A DNA stretch of 64,000 nt from Hormiphora californensis (GCA_020137815.1 CM035360.1:67001-131000), one strand, 5' to 3'; positions 28,243 to 40,348 are shown, counted from the stretch's first letter. Numbers and translations are program-made. The notes: generated by a model not told the origin, from the sequence alone.

Positions 28243-31200
28243 ATGTTTTGTTTACTATCACTGCTAGTGGCGGTGGTGCCAATTATATCTGGTTTTGACT
28301 GTCCCACACCTAATGGCAGATTTACAAACCCCGCTGACTGTTCCAACTTCTACAACTGTGGTCATGGAGTTGCCTACCTGACCCCCTGCCCAGCTGGGAC
28401 ACTTTGGGATGATTCACTGAAAAACGTAAGTATAACTATTTAGAGTATCTTTTGTGGAATTTAATTGAACTAGCCGCTAATGTAAATTAATTGCTTCCAG
28501 TCCTTGGCAACCGAACTTGATCTGTAACAGTAAAGGAAATCCGGGCACTGGACAGTTACAATTAAAGTTACAACAAGCAATGATCTAACAAAACGCTTCA
28601 AAAACAACAAGTATCTAATGATTATTTACACGTGCTTGTTAGCCTGAATCAGCTAGTTCTATACCATGGTGTGTGTCAGCCTAGCAAGGAATAATATGAA
28701 ACATAGCAGACAGATACACTAAAAAAACAGGAAGATTAGTGGGATTAATGACAATATTAGCGTCATTAATGACAATATTAGTGTGATTAATGACAAGATT
28801 AGTGGGATTAATGACAATATTAGCGTCATTAATGACAATATTAGTGTGATTAATGACAAGATTAGTGTGATTAATTACAATATTAGTGTGATTAATGACA
28901 AGATTAGTGTGATTAATTACAATATTAGTGTGATTAATGACAATATTAGTGTGATTAATGACAAGATTAGTGTGATTAATGGCAAGATTAGCGTGCTATA
29001 ATGTCATTCAGAATAGTCGAACCCAACTAAGTCTGTGCTGCTGATATAGGGGGGGGGTCAAAGTGTTACATAGTGTTACAAAGTGTTACATAGTGTTACA
29101 TAGTGTTACAAAGTGTTACATAGTGTTACAAAGTGTTATATAGTGTTACAAAGTGTTACATAGTGTTACAAAGTGTTACATAGTGTTACAAAGTGTTACA
29201 TAGTGTTACAAAGTGTTACATAGTGTTACAAAGTGTCACAAAGTGTTACATAGTGTCACAAAGTGTTACAAATTGTTACAAAGTGTTACAAATTGTTACA
29301 AAATATTTACAAAATATATAAGACGGTTGGTGAATAAGTAATTTGAACGACTTTGGTGTCTTTCTAGAACACATCTAAAAGTTTTAAATCATTTCTAGGG
29401 TTAAAAAATACACTTTTTTACTAATTTGCGGATGTTTTGAGCCTCTGATGGCATCGACTGTGGAAATCAGGGCTGAAATAGTGCATTTGGTAAAGAAAAA
29501 TATGAACTTTAGACAACGGTAAAGTTTTTAGAGTGATATTAAAAGTATTGTGCCTCTCAGAGGCCCCCAATGTGCTGAGTCACCTGTGAGTTGTGACCCA
29601 ATCGACTTTTTTTTCATTGGTAATCGATTCTTTGTACTTAATAAGATGATATACAACGTTTCTGTTGGAAAAAGAAATAAAACTTTTCCAAAATCAATTT
29701 TTTGGTCAAAGATTGAAAATTTGCTTCGCTACAAATCCTTGTGTTTTTGTAAATATTTTGTAACAATTTGTAACAATTTGTAACACTTTGTAACACTTTG
29801 TGACACTATGTAACACTATGTAACACTTTGTAACACTTTGTAACACTATGTAACACTTTGTAACACTATGTAACACTTTGTAACACTTTGTAACACTATG
29901 TAACACTTTGTAACACTATGTAACACTTTGTAACACTATGTAACACTTTGTAACACTTTGTGACACTATGTAACACTATGTAACACTTTGTAACACTTTG
30001 TAACACTATGTAACACTTTGTAACACTTTGTAACACTATGTAACACTTTGTAACACTATGTAACACTTTGTAACACTATGTAACACTTTGTAACACTTTG
30101 TAACACTATGTAACACTTTGTAACACTATGTAACACTTTGTAACACTATGTAACACTTTGTAACACTATGTAACACTATGTAACACTTTGTAACATGTAA
30201 CGTGCACAAAAAGTTTTCTGCACATGTTACAAAGTGTTACAAAGTGTTACGTGTCACCCCCCCCCCTGATATAACAACTGTCATTCTCTTCTCTATTACA
30301 TTCACACCTCCCAAGGCACATGTACCATCCGTTGAAAATAATATTTCATCGCTTTTCTCTAGCTCACAAACCTTTCTTCAACCCTCTCTCAGAACATAAC
30401 AAACCCTCTCTCAGAACATAAAAAACCCCCTGTTTTCTCTAAATCACAAACTCTGTTTCAGTGTAACTGGGAAAGCATGGTAACTTGTGAAACTGATGAT
30501 GGTTCTGACGACGGATCAGACGACAACTCTGACGATGGAAATGATGATGGTAAGTCGGTATACAATTATATTCATTCATTCAAATGTGTGCTTCGAAATT
30601 GTTACCCCATCGGCCACCCTGGGCTGGCCCCCACTATTTCCTTACAAAGCTGAGCTGTAACTCAAAACTGTAACAAAGATATAAATCATGTAATGTGAAT
30701 ACACTTCCAACTAATTCTATCCAACTCTACATGGAAGTGGGACTGCCACATTTGGAGGCGGGTTAAAGTTTCAACATTACAGGTTCTGATGACGGATCTG
30801 ATGATGGTAACGAGGATAACTCTGATGAAGAGGATCAGACTCTAACATGTCCCAGCGACTACGGTTTCTATGCCCATCCCTCAATGTGCAGCGATTACAT
30901 TCAGTGTGCCCACGGTGTTGCTTACAAGAAGACATGCCCAGTGGAAACTTTGTGGGACAAGAGCACCGGTTATGTAAGTTATACCTGGCAGGGGGGGGGG
31001 GGGCTACCAATGGGCAATGAGTAAACCTGTTATACACGGCAGGCAGCAGGGGCTTTCAATGAGTAAACGTGTCAACTTTTGTGACAGACATTTTAGTTGA
31101 CTTTTCTCACCTGTCACCTGTATTTCAGTGTAACAACGCTGATCAAGTAAACTGCGATGAGAAGGCTCCTACTGAGGGCCCGCAGCCTGATCCAACGGAT

Positions 31201-32829
31201 CCCATGCCAACCGAGAAACCGCAACCAGACCCAGAGCCCACAGAGAAACCAGCCCCCACGGAGGAGCCAGCACCCACTGGGGACAAGGATGTGGTGTGTT
31301 ACTTTATCAACTGGGCGTGGTACCGGACCGGCAATGGGAAATATTCAGCTGATGATGTTGACCCTACCCTGTGTACTATTGTGAACTACGCCTTCACAGT
31401 AATGACCAACAACAAGCTGACTGTCCATGACTCCTGGGCTGATATTGATGGAGGCAAGTTCTTCCAGAAAATAGTGGCACTGAAACAGGCAGCTGGATCG
31501 AAAGTTAGGAAGGTACTTGTGGCAATAGGTGGATGGAATGATAGCGCTGGTACCAAGTATTCAACCTTTGTGGCCTCTCCCTCTCTGAGAGCTGCATTCA
31601 ACTCTGACGCACTGGCATTCATCCAGAAGTGGGGATTTGATGGTTTAGATCTGGACTGGGAATATCCAGCATGCCCCCAGGGATCCTGCAACTCTGCCGC
31701 TGACAAGGAAAACTTTGCCACCTGGGTCGGAGAACTGAAGGCTGCCTTTAAACCTCATGGCCTACTAGTTACCGCTGCAGTATCCGCATCTCCTACCATC
31801 ATTGATGCGGGGTACGATGTCCTTTCCCTGGCTCAGAACCTTGATTATCTGAACATCATGTCTTATGATTTCCATGGGTCCTGGGAGAGTGTGACCGGCC
31901 ATAACAGCCCCCTGTATAGTTGTGGAGATGGGGATGTGACTAATACAGATACCGCAGTGAAGTACTGGATCAGTAAGGGGTTCCCGGCTAACAAGATTCA
32001 GATGGGTTTGGGTATATACGGGAGGTCATTTACCCTGTCCAACTCTGCTAACAATGGAATCGGAGCTGCTGCCAGTGGTGGAGGAAGTGCAGGTAATTAC
32101 AGTTAATTAATTAGTAATTATCTGACATACCACCGCCTTTCCGTCAGTGAAGTGTGGAAAATCTAGTTCTGCCTGGTTATGATCCTTACTTGTAGACGTA
32201 AATACAATTAAAAACCATTTCCCCTATCAGGTCAGTGGACAGGCCAGGCAGGGTACATGGGTTATCATGAGATCTGTGTGAACATCAAGACCAATGGGTG
32301 GACCAAGGTAAAGGGATCTGACTGTACAGTGGGACCCCACGCCTACAAAGGGAACCAGTGGGTCGGATTTGATGATCTGGAGACTGTAAAAACCAAGGTA
32401 ATATTAGATTGAGGCAACAGATAGATAGAGGACTGAAAACAACATGATAATAGAAATTGTACAAAATTAAATGATCATGTTACAAAGGATCGTGGAGCAC
32501 AGAGCACAGAGCACATCTGTGCTCCGTGCTTACACACATGTACCTATAATGTGGTGTCCAGTGTCCACCATTTGGAAAGAGAGGGCGAGATAAATAAGAC
32601 TGTCGATTAGATCATTATGACATCTCGTAAAGCCCATTTTACCACTTACTGGTTACCCCCATTAACTAACATGCCCCGTACTATATTTCAGATGGACTAT
32701 ATCAAGGAGATGGGTCTAGCTGGTGGTATGGTGTGGGATGTGAGTATGGATGACTTCAGGAACCTCTGTGGGGATGGAAAGAATCCCTTCCTGACCACCA
32801 TGATGACGGAACTTAACGGTGCTCAATAG
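28243..32829 (+). CDS. Secreted GH18 chitinase with two N-terminal CBM14 chitin-binding domains
   Basis: Endo-type hydrolase of beta-1,4-N-acetylglucosamine chains in chitin, exported by a signal peptide (MFCLLSLLVAVVPIISG). Exons: 28243-28425, 30462-30549, 30783-30973, 31129-32092, 32231-32397, 32692-32829, continuous in phase, 576 residues. Order: CBM14 number 1 (about 18-71, six Cys), Asp/Ser-rich linker (GSDDGSDDNSDDG), CBM14 number 2 (about 108-163), Pro/Glu/Thr-rich linker (164-207), GH18 barrel (208-576). The catalytic DxxDxDxE motif is intact as FDGLDLDWEYP, with the proton-donor Glu at residue 332. Also present: KVLVAIGGWND and LNIMSYDFHG. Putting both binding modules before the barrel differs from vertebrate chitotriosidase, where a single one follows. 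The first intron carries two minisatellites and a foldback. Roles in feeding, skeleton or defence cannot be told from sequence. Confidence 0.95.
28730..29000. repeat. gattagtgtgattaatgaca minisatellite
   Basis: About nine ~27-30-bp units in chitinase intron 1. The plus-strand frame of Ile-Asn-Asp repeats is an artefact. Confidence 0.9.
29049..30265. mobile_element. G-tract foldback element whose arms are inverted minisatellite arrays
   Basis: Flanked by ctgatata on both sides (29041-29048 and 30266-30273). The left end is a G run then tcaaagtgttac, and the right end is gttacgtgtca then a C run. The left array (about 29055-29297) consists of 10-bp tgttacaaag/tgttacatag units. The right array (about 29760-30215) is the same unit in inverse orientation, followed by a short forward stretch at 30226-30250. 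A unique core of about 460 bp (29300-29755) lies between, with no convincing protein. It sits in chitinase intron 1. Confidence 0.85.
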
Positions 32830-33138
32830 ATGGTCCTCTAGTCCCTGACGTGGCACACATACCCCAGATCCCTGTCAACATCAACTCAGCTCTAGTCTGA
32901 CACATGCCACTGAGAACTATTCTCCTTGGTGATCTTGTTGAATATTTGAAGATTTGTTTGTGATTGAACCGTTCCTACCAGGGATCGCGAGGGAGACGAA
33001 CAGTTTAAATATGTGAGAGAGACCTCAGGTCCGATATGTCTCAGAGAGACAGTTGTAAATATTATAGTGATGAGATTGTTTTTAGTGAGTGAAACATTGT
33101 AAAAACTCCCCTCAGCATTTTAAATCTCGTTATATTAA

Positions 33139-34279
33139 TTAGCAAGCAATTAAATACACATCACTAGCCAGTTTCCCTCCATTGCCTCCCTTACACCCTT
33201 TAGAGGGGCCATACTTGGCATAGGTTTCAATCGCATTAAATCCACCATAGCAAGCGCCACCCTGTACAGCGATCACAGACGAGCCTGAAAGGGGGGAGAG
33301 AGGTGGCAGAGAGGGTAGGCGGACTCTAGTGCTACACTCTAAGTCTACAGTGGACTCTATATCTAAATTTAGATTTAGATAAAGAGTCCAAATAAGTCTA
33401 AACTCTAGGAGGACTCTATGTCTAAAAAGTCTACACAGGGCGGACTCTTTATCTAAAAAGTCTACAAAGGGCGGACTCTATATCTACATAAATCTAAATT
33501 AGACATAGAGTCCGCCATTCTCAGCGAACTCGAGATTTCGGCCGTTAGGCCGGAAACGAGAGTTTGCTGTACCTCTATACTAATTTAGAAGTGTTAGGGC
33601 CATTATTTGGGTTCGAGGTTAGGGTTAGGGTGATGGTTAGGGTTAGGTTTTGGGTTGGTTTAGGATTTTAGACATAGAGTCCGGGTTGGGGGATTTGGCG
33701 CCAAAATGTACCAGGGGACTCTATGTCTAAAAAGTCTACACAGGGCGGACTCTATGTCTAAAAAGTCTACATTGGGCGGACTCTTTATCTATACTTTTTC
33801 CAAAGTCTAACTGCAGATAAAGAGTCCGCTTTTAGGTATAGAGTCCGCCTTGAATTTAGATAAAGAGTCCGTTAGCACTAGAGTCCGCCCACCGGCAGAG
33901 AGAGGGGGAGAGAGAGAGAGAGGGGAGGGGAGTTGGTCCACCCCTGCACCACCTCCTATAAGGGACAGGTAAAGGAAAATAGTTCTCGAGTTTTGTATTG
34001 TAATATTGTATTGACACTGTATCTTCGTATATACTGTGGAGGAAGGAAGAATAAGTACGCAGTAGATTCGGGAAACTAAAAGATAGAGGGATTACCTTTC
34101 TTTTTTGCAGCAGCTCTGCATCCATCCAGACCTCCCTTCACCTTCCCTAGGGATGGTACAGCCCTGGCCTTGGCGTTGTCCTTCCAACAACCCACAGACT
34201 CAAGGCATTTGTGCTTCTTAGCCAGTGCCATAACCACCAACACTGCACATACTACTACAAGGCTGCTGAACCGCATCAT
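33139..34279 (-). CDS. Small secreted cysteine-rich protein
   Basis: Two exons on the minus strand, 34279-34096 and 33284-33139, join in phase to 109 residues ending YLIAC-stop (TAA at 33139-33141). The first ~26 residues are a signal peptide (MMRFSSLVVVCAVLVVMALA). The mature part has six Cys with blocks CLESVGCWKD, LDGCRAAAKKKG, SSVIAVQGGACYGG, TYAKYGPSKGC and GGKLASDVY. This GCWKD...FAxQxGG.C...YGxS..C..G.GG..A..VY pattern is a widespread extracellular module in marine invertebrate proteins; I know no firm function for it. It is highly basic. The intron contains the palindromic cluster 33318-33890. Confidence 0.8.
33318..33890. repeat. Foldback cluster with gcggactctatgtctaa units
   Basis: Outer ends ggcggactctagtgcta and tagcactagagtccgcc are inverted. 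Inside are about ten copies of gcggactctatgtctaa or its complement in both orientations, plus a ttagggttaggg-like stretch near 33595-33660. It fills the intron of the small secreted protein gene. Confidence 0.8.
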
Positions 34280-34519
34280 GTAAAATATAGGACACAAAAT
34301 AGAGAGAGAGGGAGGTGTGAGACTGAAAATGATACCACCTACTGTATCCTGCAGTCTCCACCGGCCACCACGGTGAGGACATGATACCCCCTACAAGCTA
34401 CAACATGTTGCAACATATCTAAACCGTCATGCAGTATGCACTACATATTATACATGTTGTACATGTCAAACAGATAAAAGATAGCCACGATATCGTCCAA
34501 ACCCCTAAAATTACGATTT

Positions 34520-35097
34520 GGGGGGGGGGGTCCAGCCCTAAAAAAAGCTAAGCCATCTGCCAAAATCAGGGTACCTTTAGCTTTTTTTAGCTTTTTTTAG
34601 CCTTTTTTAGCTTTTTTAGCTTATTTTAGCTTTTTTTAGGCTAAAAAAAGCTAAAAAAAGCTAAAAAAAAAGCTAAAATTGAGTTTTTAGTGGATTCATA
34701 TAGGTTCGAATCCCGCTGATGCCAAATTTTTTAAACTTTTATTGTAACGTTTTATAACGTTTTTTTGAACTTTTTTAAAACTATTTTTATCAAATTTGAA
34801 TATTATTTTTATCGAAAAAATGTCTCCAGAAAATGGCAGTAGGGGTGGATACAGAAATTGCTATGTATGGACATAAACGGTAGATTATGGTAAAAAAATG
34901 TGCAGGAAATGAACAAATGCAGTCAATAGACGTCCGGAAGGATGAAAATTTAATGGAAAAGTGTCAAGATGAATGCTGAAAAAACATAAAAAGTAGGGCT
35001 AAAAAAAGCTAAAAAAAGCCAACATAAAAAAAGCCATCGACCAAAATCAGGTTACCTTTAGCTTTTTTTAGGGCTGGACCCCCCCCCCCCCCTCCCC
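34520..35097. mobile_element. G-tract foldback element, ~578 bp
   Basis: The left end is a G run then tccagccctaaaaaaagct and the right end is agctttttttagggctgga then a C run. A direct cgattt flanks it (34514-34519 and 35098-35103). The arms contain caaaatcaggGTACCTTTAG-type blocks and iterated agcttttttt. The core at 34680-34990 is non-coding. It lies between the small secreted protein and GALNS. Confidence 0.8.
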
Positions 35098-35427
35098 CGA
35101 TTTATACGTTCTAAGTTCTAACACACTGGTACCACTAGCCTCATTGGACTGTTCAATGCATTGTGTACTGAATGTATAACCTAACCCCCCTCATAGAACC
35201 CATTCGAGCCCATCTTGCACACACTTGCTATGTTCTAACCCTCCCGAAACACAGTCTAGCCAGGCAAGTACACACAGTTTCTCTCGATATTCCGCCAGTC
35301 TTCTTTGTATTTCACAGCATTACCCATGACCCCAAGATACTACTGCAGCAGCACACTCCTTCACAGGGTACATCTCCCTTTCTACTGCAGAAACCTGACT
35401 CCGAAACAGATAACCATTTTCCTTGCT

Positions 35428-38400
35428 ATGTTTCTCCTGTTGCTTGTCCTTGCAGTGGGGGGTCATGTGGGGACTGCTGCTGCTAGTGGTGCACCCCCGG
35501 GACCCCCTAATGTTGTGATCATGCTAATGGACGACATGGGGTGGGGTGATATTGGGGTCCATGGTGAGTGGAAGCATTGTAGACAAGTACAGTCGAACCC
35601 CAATGTACCGGGATGATTATTGCTAGGGGAAGGGTTTTGTCCGGTGAATCTGGGTCCGACTGCAATTTAATGTTATTATATCCGTAGGTTGCCCTGCGAA
35701 GGAAACTCCTAACATTGACAAGATGGCGAGAGAGGGGATGTTGTTTTCTAACTTTTACTCTGCAGCTCCCATCTGTTCTCCCTCCCGGGCTTCTATCATG
35801 ACAGGTATAGTGGGATCTAGTGAAATATGTTGTGAACTAGTTAGATCAGTGATCTAGTGTAGGTAAACTCGTAGGTAAACCAGTAAAATCTGAGCACAAC
35901 TTGCAATGTTCTAATCAATTGAACCAATATCAGGACGTCTACCGATACGGAATGGGTTCTATACGACCAACAGACATGGTGTGAATGCCTACACGCCACA
36001 GCAGATTGTAGGGGGAATTGATGAGAGTGAAATACTACTTTCTGAACTCCTCAAAGAGGTACTTGAAACTGTTGTGCCATCTAGTATAATTCAAGTTGAT
36101 TAATTGTCATCTCGATCGGATTCTTTAGTTTATTCTCTAACTACAATCCAATAGAGCAAAGTACATCCCAATCCCAGGCGGGATATAAAAGCAAGGTCAT
36201 TGGAAAGTGGCACCTGGGGCACAGACCTCAATATCTCCCCCTGAACCGAGGCTTTGATGAGTTTGTTGGATCCCCTGACTGCCACTTTGGACCATATGAT
36301 GACGTCAAAATACCCAATCTACCGGTATGAAACATCCCCCCTGCTTTGTCTGTCTGGTATTACACTGACCAAGCTGTTCTTGAGTGTGAACAAGAGTGAA
36401 GCTAAACGAGTACTCAGGTATTGGACAGACATTGTTATTGGTTACCATGGTAACATCTCTGCAGGTATTTCGAGATGATAAGATGATAGGTCGATATTTC
36501 ACCAACTTTACGATACAAAACGGGGTATCAAACTTGACTCAGCTGTACATCAAAGAGGGGCTAGACTTCATCGACAAACACGTTAGTAACCATTGTCACC
36601 ATGGTGTTACTATGGTGAAATTGAAAAACTCAATCTGATAATGACACACTGTTTATTCACTACCCAGGCAAAATCTGAAACCCCGTTCCTGCTCTACTGG
36701 ACTCCTGATGCCAACCACCAACCCCAATACAGTTCTGAGATGTTCCATAAGAAGAGTATAAGAGGTAAATGCAGCTAATATTTGATACAGTACACATTAG
36801 GTACGCATATATGACTAGGTAATCTAGTACAAGTTGCCACATGCCGAAATCAGACATGTACAATAACAACAAAGGCAAAGAGCTGGGCGGTGAGACAACT
36901 GCAGATAACTGGCTTGCTAATTGCGTTTCCTCTTTCTAACACACGTACTAGGTGTATTTCCTACACAGCTAGCTAGCTTTGTTAGCATTCCCACAAAGTT
37001 TCTTTAATTCTTAGATGAACTGTTTCTCCTGTTCCTGTAAACAAAACAGGACCCTGATGAACTCTGGTATCAATCTTACTAACTGTTTCCCTGCAGGTAC
37101 CCGATACGGGGACTCAGTAATGGAGATAGACTACGGAGTGGGACTGATCCTCAGAAGGCTGAAAGACCTGGGAATTGATAAGAATACATTGGTGGTGTTT
37201 ACTAGTGATAATGGGGCAGAGACACTCATCAAACAAAAGGGTATAAACTAAAGGTTGCACGGGGATAATCCAAAAAACTATAGTCTACACGTGAAATCAG
37301 CTGGGAGGTCCTCTAGTCCATCCCCTTCAGTATGAATTAGTCGACTCTGACTTTATTGGGACTAATATTGCGCCCAAGCTCTTTTCTAGATGTTAAAATA
37401 TGTCATATTCCTGTAGACTTACCCATGAATCATGAGAGAGATGTAATGAGCTAACACACATTACACACAGGTGGTAGTAATGGACCACTACTGTGTGGTA
37501 AGCAGACAACATTTGATGGAGGAATGCGGGAACCAGGAATCTTCTGGTGGCCAGGTGAACCTCACAATTTGCTTCACCACCATTTCACCACCATATATTG
37601 CCTTCTTGCTTCATCTCAGAGAGCAACTAAAACCCCAACTAAACCCCATCAGGTGTGATTGCGCCGGGGCAAGTAACCCATCAACTAGGAACCACAATGG
37701 ATATCTTTGTAACCGCTGCCCAACTAGCCGGACTAACACTACCCTCTGATAGGTGATTAGTCATGATGTGTCCATTATATATGGTCAATTAGTCAAGATG
37801 TGTCCATATATGGTCAATCAGTCATTATGTGCCCTTATATGGTCAATTAGTCAAGATGTGTTTCCATATTTGGTGTTATAATACCCATATCCGATAGGCA
37901 ATACGATGGGATTGATTTGTGGCCCGTGCTAAGTGGGGAAGTAAAGAACATTGATCGAGCTGTATGGTTCTACAGGTAAGAAGGGTACTAAATATGTACT
38001 AATAGGGTTACTATGGTTAGAGCGGTCAAAAGCCTGAGGAAAAAGGATCGAGATGTACCACTCGAGTATAACACTCTGCTATTAAGTCGCTGGAATGCAA
38101 CCATCTAGTCGTATCGCAACTCTAAGCAAAGCCTGAGGAAAAAGGATCGAGATGTACCACTCGAGTATAACACTCTGCTATTAAGTCGCTGGAATGCAAC
38201 CATCTAGTCGTATCGCAACTCTAAGCACCACCCTCCCCCAATTATTGTAATTGTTAAATCCATACACAGGGGTAACGAGATGTTTGCAGCCCGGGTTGGG
38301 AGGTACAAGGTGCACTATTGGACGTGGTCACATGAAAAATATGAGTTCTGTCCTGGACAGAGGGTATCTAACCTAACTACACCCCATCAAGTAGGAACTA

Positions 38401-38986
38401 TGTAATAACCCGCTATAATACCCCAAGTGTTATAGTAAACATGTGAACTATAACACCGCCATTACACATGAACTGCCCCCCCCCCTCCGGCCTTGCATAA
38501 CCAAGTTCATATTCAATCTCGAATACTAGCACAAATAAAACTCCCCTACTTCTAACCAGGTAAATAGGACACTGGACCCGATTGTTATTGATATTGAGAA
38601 GGACCCGGGAGAGAAGTACTTTCTGGGAGGGGGAGCCCGGAAAGCGGGGCTGAAACTCGTGCAGCCCTGGGTGGATGAACACAAGGCAACTTTAGTACCA
38701 GGTAAATTAATTAATTAACTACAACCCTCAAGTACCGGCCCTTTAGTGATAAACGTCTTATTAAATAAGACCCCCTAAAACCCCCTGCCTTGTTCAACCC
38801 TCTCGGCTCTCTTCCTCCGCACCCCACGTTAGAACTTAAACTACTGTATTCCCTTCAGGAGAGCCATCACTAAACTACTGTGATAAGATGGTAATGAACT
38901 GGGCGCCTCCCGGATGTGAGGATATAGATTACTGTCTACCTATACCTTCTACCTCCAGCATTAAACTGTGTGATTGGGACCATTAA
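35428..38986 (+). CDS. GALNS: N-acetylgalactosamine-6-sulfatase (GALNS-type lysosomal sulfatase)
   Basis: Removes 6-O-sulfate from N-acetylgalactosamine or galactose in chondroitin/keratan sulfate in the lysosome. Thirteen exons: 35428-35563, 35688-35804, 35934-36058, 36178-36324, 36465-36581, 36668-36764, 37097-37240, 37471-37554, 37653-37752, 37898-37975, 38270-38390, 38560-38701, 38859-38986; 511 residues in unbroken phase, close to the ~520 of the family. Signal peptide [19 protein letters not shown]. Metal-binding [10 protein letters not shown] (Asp35/Asp36). The formylglycine motif CSPSR has Cys75. [39 protein letters not shown] and [10 protein letters not shown] match GALNS closely; the C-terminus has [11 protein letters not shown]. 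All key residues visible are present. Intron 10 has a 98-bp tandem duplication. A small cagtcgaaccccaa/gggtccgactg element lies in intron 1. AATAAA at 39019 follows. Confidence 0.95.
38010..38226. repeat. 98-bp tandem duplication in GALNS intron 10
   Basis: A block beginning agcctgaggaaaaaggatcg and ending gcaactctaagca occurs twice in a row with near identity. Confidence 0.9.
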
Positions 38987-39018
38987 AAAACACTGACTTC
39001 GGGATATGGTTAAAAAGA

Positions 39019-39024
39019 AATAAA
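39019..39024 (+). terminator. AATAAA poly(A) signal for GALNS
   Basis: Located 33 bp after the GALNS stop codon, a few bases before the UXT stop on the other strand. GALNS transcripts should therefore overlap the 3' end of UXT. Confidence 0.6.
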
Positions 39025-39028
39025 TAAA

Positions 39029-39547
39029 TTAGTTAAAAATGTCAATCTGTGGTTTGCTTTTCTCCTTGTCAAGACCCTGTAACTCTGCCAATGCCTGTAC
39101 AATTAATTTTATCCTCGATTTGATATCACAACTCTTATCAGTCATTTTCTCAGCCTTCACCGTCAGTTGGTCGATCCTCTTCTTTACAACCCTAGTAGCC
39201 TCCTCAAATGTGCACTGGACATGAAGTCCCAACCCAACATCAACAAATATATAATCAGTGTTTTTCACTTCAGCCTGCATGAAGTATTCACACCCAATGT
39301 TCACTTTAGATTTGATCGGCCGCTTCTTTATCGGTAGGACTCGGTCGATATAAGTTTGCAGCTTTGTGTATTCTGATATCTCCTCATAAACAGCGTCTCT
39401 CTGCTCCAAAACATACTTCAAATCATTTTTCAGAACTTCATTCACGAACTCCTCATATTTCTGGATTTTCTCAGCCACTGCATCGGAGGATTGGACCTCA
39501 GACTGGTTCACTATAACACTCTCAGGATTGTAATCATAATACGCCAT
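39029..39547 (-). CDS. UXT: UXT prefoldin-like alpha subunit
   Basis: Single-exon gene of 172 residues (human UXT is about 157). Prefoldin alpha fold: an N-terminal helix (IQKYEEFVNEVLKNDLKYVL, EQRDAVYEEISEY), a beta-hairpin region with VNIGCEYFMQAEV and YIFVDVGLGLHVQCTFEEA, and a C-terminal coiled coil ending LAELQGL. UXT is part of the R2TP/URI prefoldin-like chaperone complex and a transcription cofactor. The Met at 39547 is chosen because the family N-terminus is short. It is tail-to-tail with GALNS, with 42 bp between stop codons. The lack of introns in a region of intron-rich genes could mean a retroposed copy, but no poly(A) tract or target duplication is evident. Confidence 0.9.
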   Translation of the reverse strand: MAYYDYNPESVIVNQSEVQSSDAVAEKIQKYEEFVNEVLKNDLKYVLEQRDAVYEEISEYTKLQTYIDRVLPIKKRPIKSKVNIGCEYFMQAEVKNTDYIFVDVGLGLHVQCTFEEATRVVKKRIDQLTVKAEKMTDKSCDIKSRIKLIVQALAELQGLDKEKSKPQIDIFN

Positions 39548-39900
39548 GTACCTGACCTAATGGGAGAGTGTGTGGTAAGGGGCGGGCACAAGAATCAACA
39601 TCAAAGATGCTGCACCCGCGGGTAGGCGGTAGCCGGAAAAAAATAAAGAGACCTACGACAGGTATACGGGGTACGGTATATGAAGGTTGTAGGTGAGACC
39701 TTAATAATAATAATAATATACATTTGATATACCGCTTTTATGCGTTATAAATGGAGGAAACAACTAAAGAACCTAATGGCTAGTGTTGTATGAACATCTC
39801 TCCACCGCGACTAAAGCGGTCGTCTTGGAATAATAAAATAAAAAGCTATGCTGGCCCCCAGGGATAAGGCAGCGCTTTTCAAGGTGAGCCTTGGCCTATT
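39548..39900. other. UXT upstream region
   Basis: No other gene. An aataataataata stretch lies near 39702-39717. Confidence 0.4.
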
Positions 39901-40120
39901 AGTGGAAGCTCTTACGGTAATTCCCACGCCCCGTGGGAAAGTTTTTGAGCGTGAGAAAGTTTTCAAACCGTGGGAAAAGAGAGATACATACAATAACATA
40001 CAAAAAATAATTATTTTTTTAATGTTATTGTATGTATCTCTCTTTTCCCACGGTTTGAAAACTTTCCCACGGTCAAAAACTTTCCCACGGGGCGTGGGAA
40101 TTACCGTAAGAGCTTCCACT
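39901..40120. repeat. 220-bp near-perfect palindrome
   Basis: Arms of about 105 nt (agtggaagctcttacggtaa, cccacgccccgtgggaaag, aaagagagatacatacaata) meet at an AT-rich centre near 40012. Apparent open frames on both strands mirror each other and are artefacts. Confidence 0.9.
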
Positions 40121-40129
40121 ATATGCTAA

Positions 40130-40348
40130 AGTCAAATTTTTTATTTAAGCGACAGGCCGCCGCGCATCAAAATGCAGCGCTTGAAATCGATTTCCAGTTC
40201 CTGATGAGCTAGCGACTTTTTCTTGGTGCCATTGGAAAGATAAACATTTTATCTTTCCAACGCAACCAGGATCAAGTCTTTATCTTATCAGGAACCGGAG
40301 ATATGACCAATTAACTAATTGTGTGTCGCTTAAATAAAAAATTCGACT
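40130..40348. mobile_element. Foldback MITE with AGTCGAATTTTTT-type ends
   Basis: The left end agtcaaattttttatttaag and the right end cttaaataaaaaattcgact are inverted. The inner catatctccggttcctgata block matches the element at 13164-13380. Confidence 0.75.

Noticed and set aside
28783-29001. Ile-Asn-Asp-Lys repeat protein
   Set aside because: Translation of a minisatellite inside chitinase intron 1.
29550-29783. Transposase in the core of the 29049-30265 element
   Set aside because: The 77-residue frame has no recognisable motif, so the element is taken as non-autonomous.
28730-30265. CRISPR-like array of short repeats
   Set aside because: The units are contiguous tandem repeats with no spacers, in a eukaryotic intron.
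33595-33660. Telomere repeat (ttagggttaggg)
   Set aside because: Only a few degenerate units inside a foldback cluster, so not a chromosome end.
39811-40129. Similar ~100-residue proteins on both strands
   Set aside because: They are mirror images because the segment is a palindrome; likewise the frame pairs at 49131-49319/49824-50012 and 61954-62163/62271-62480.
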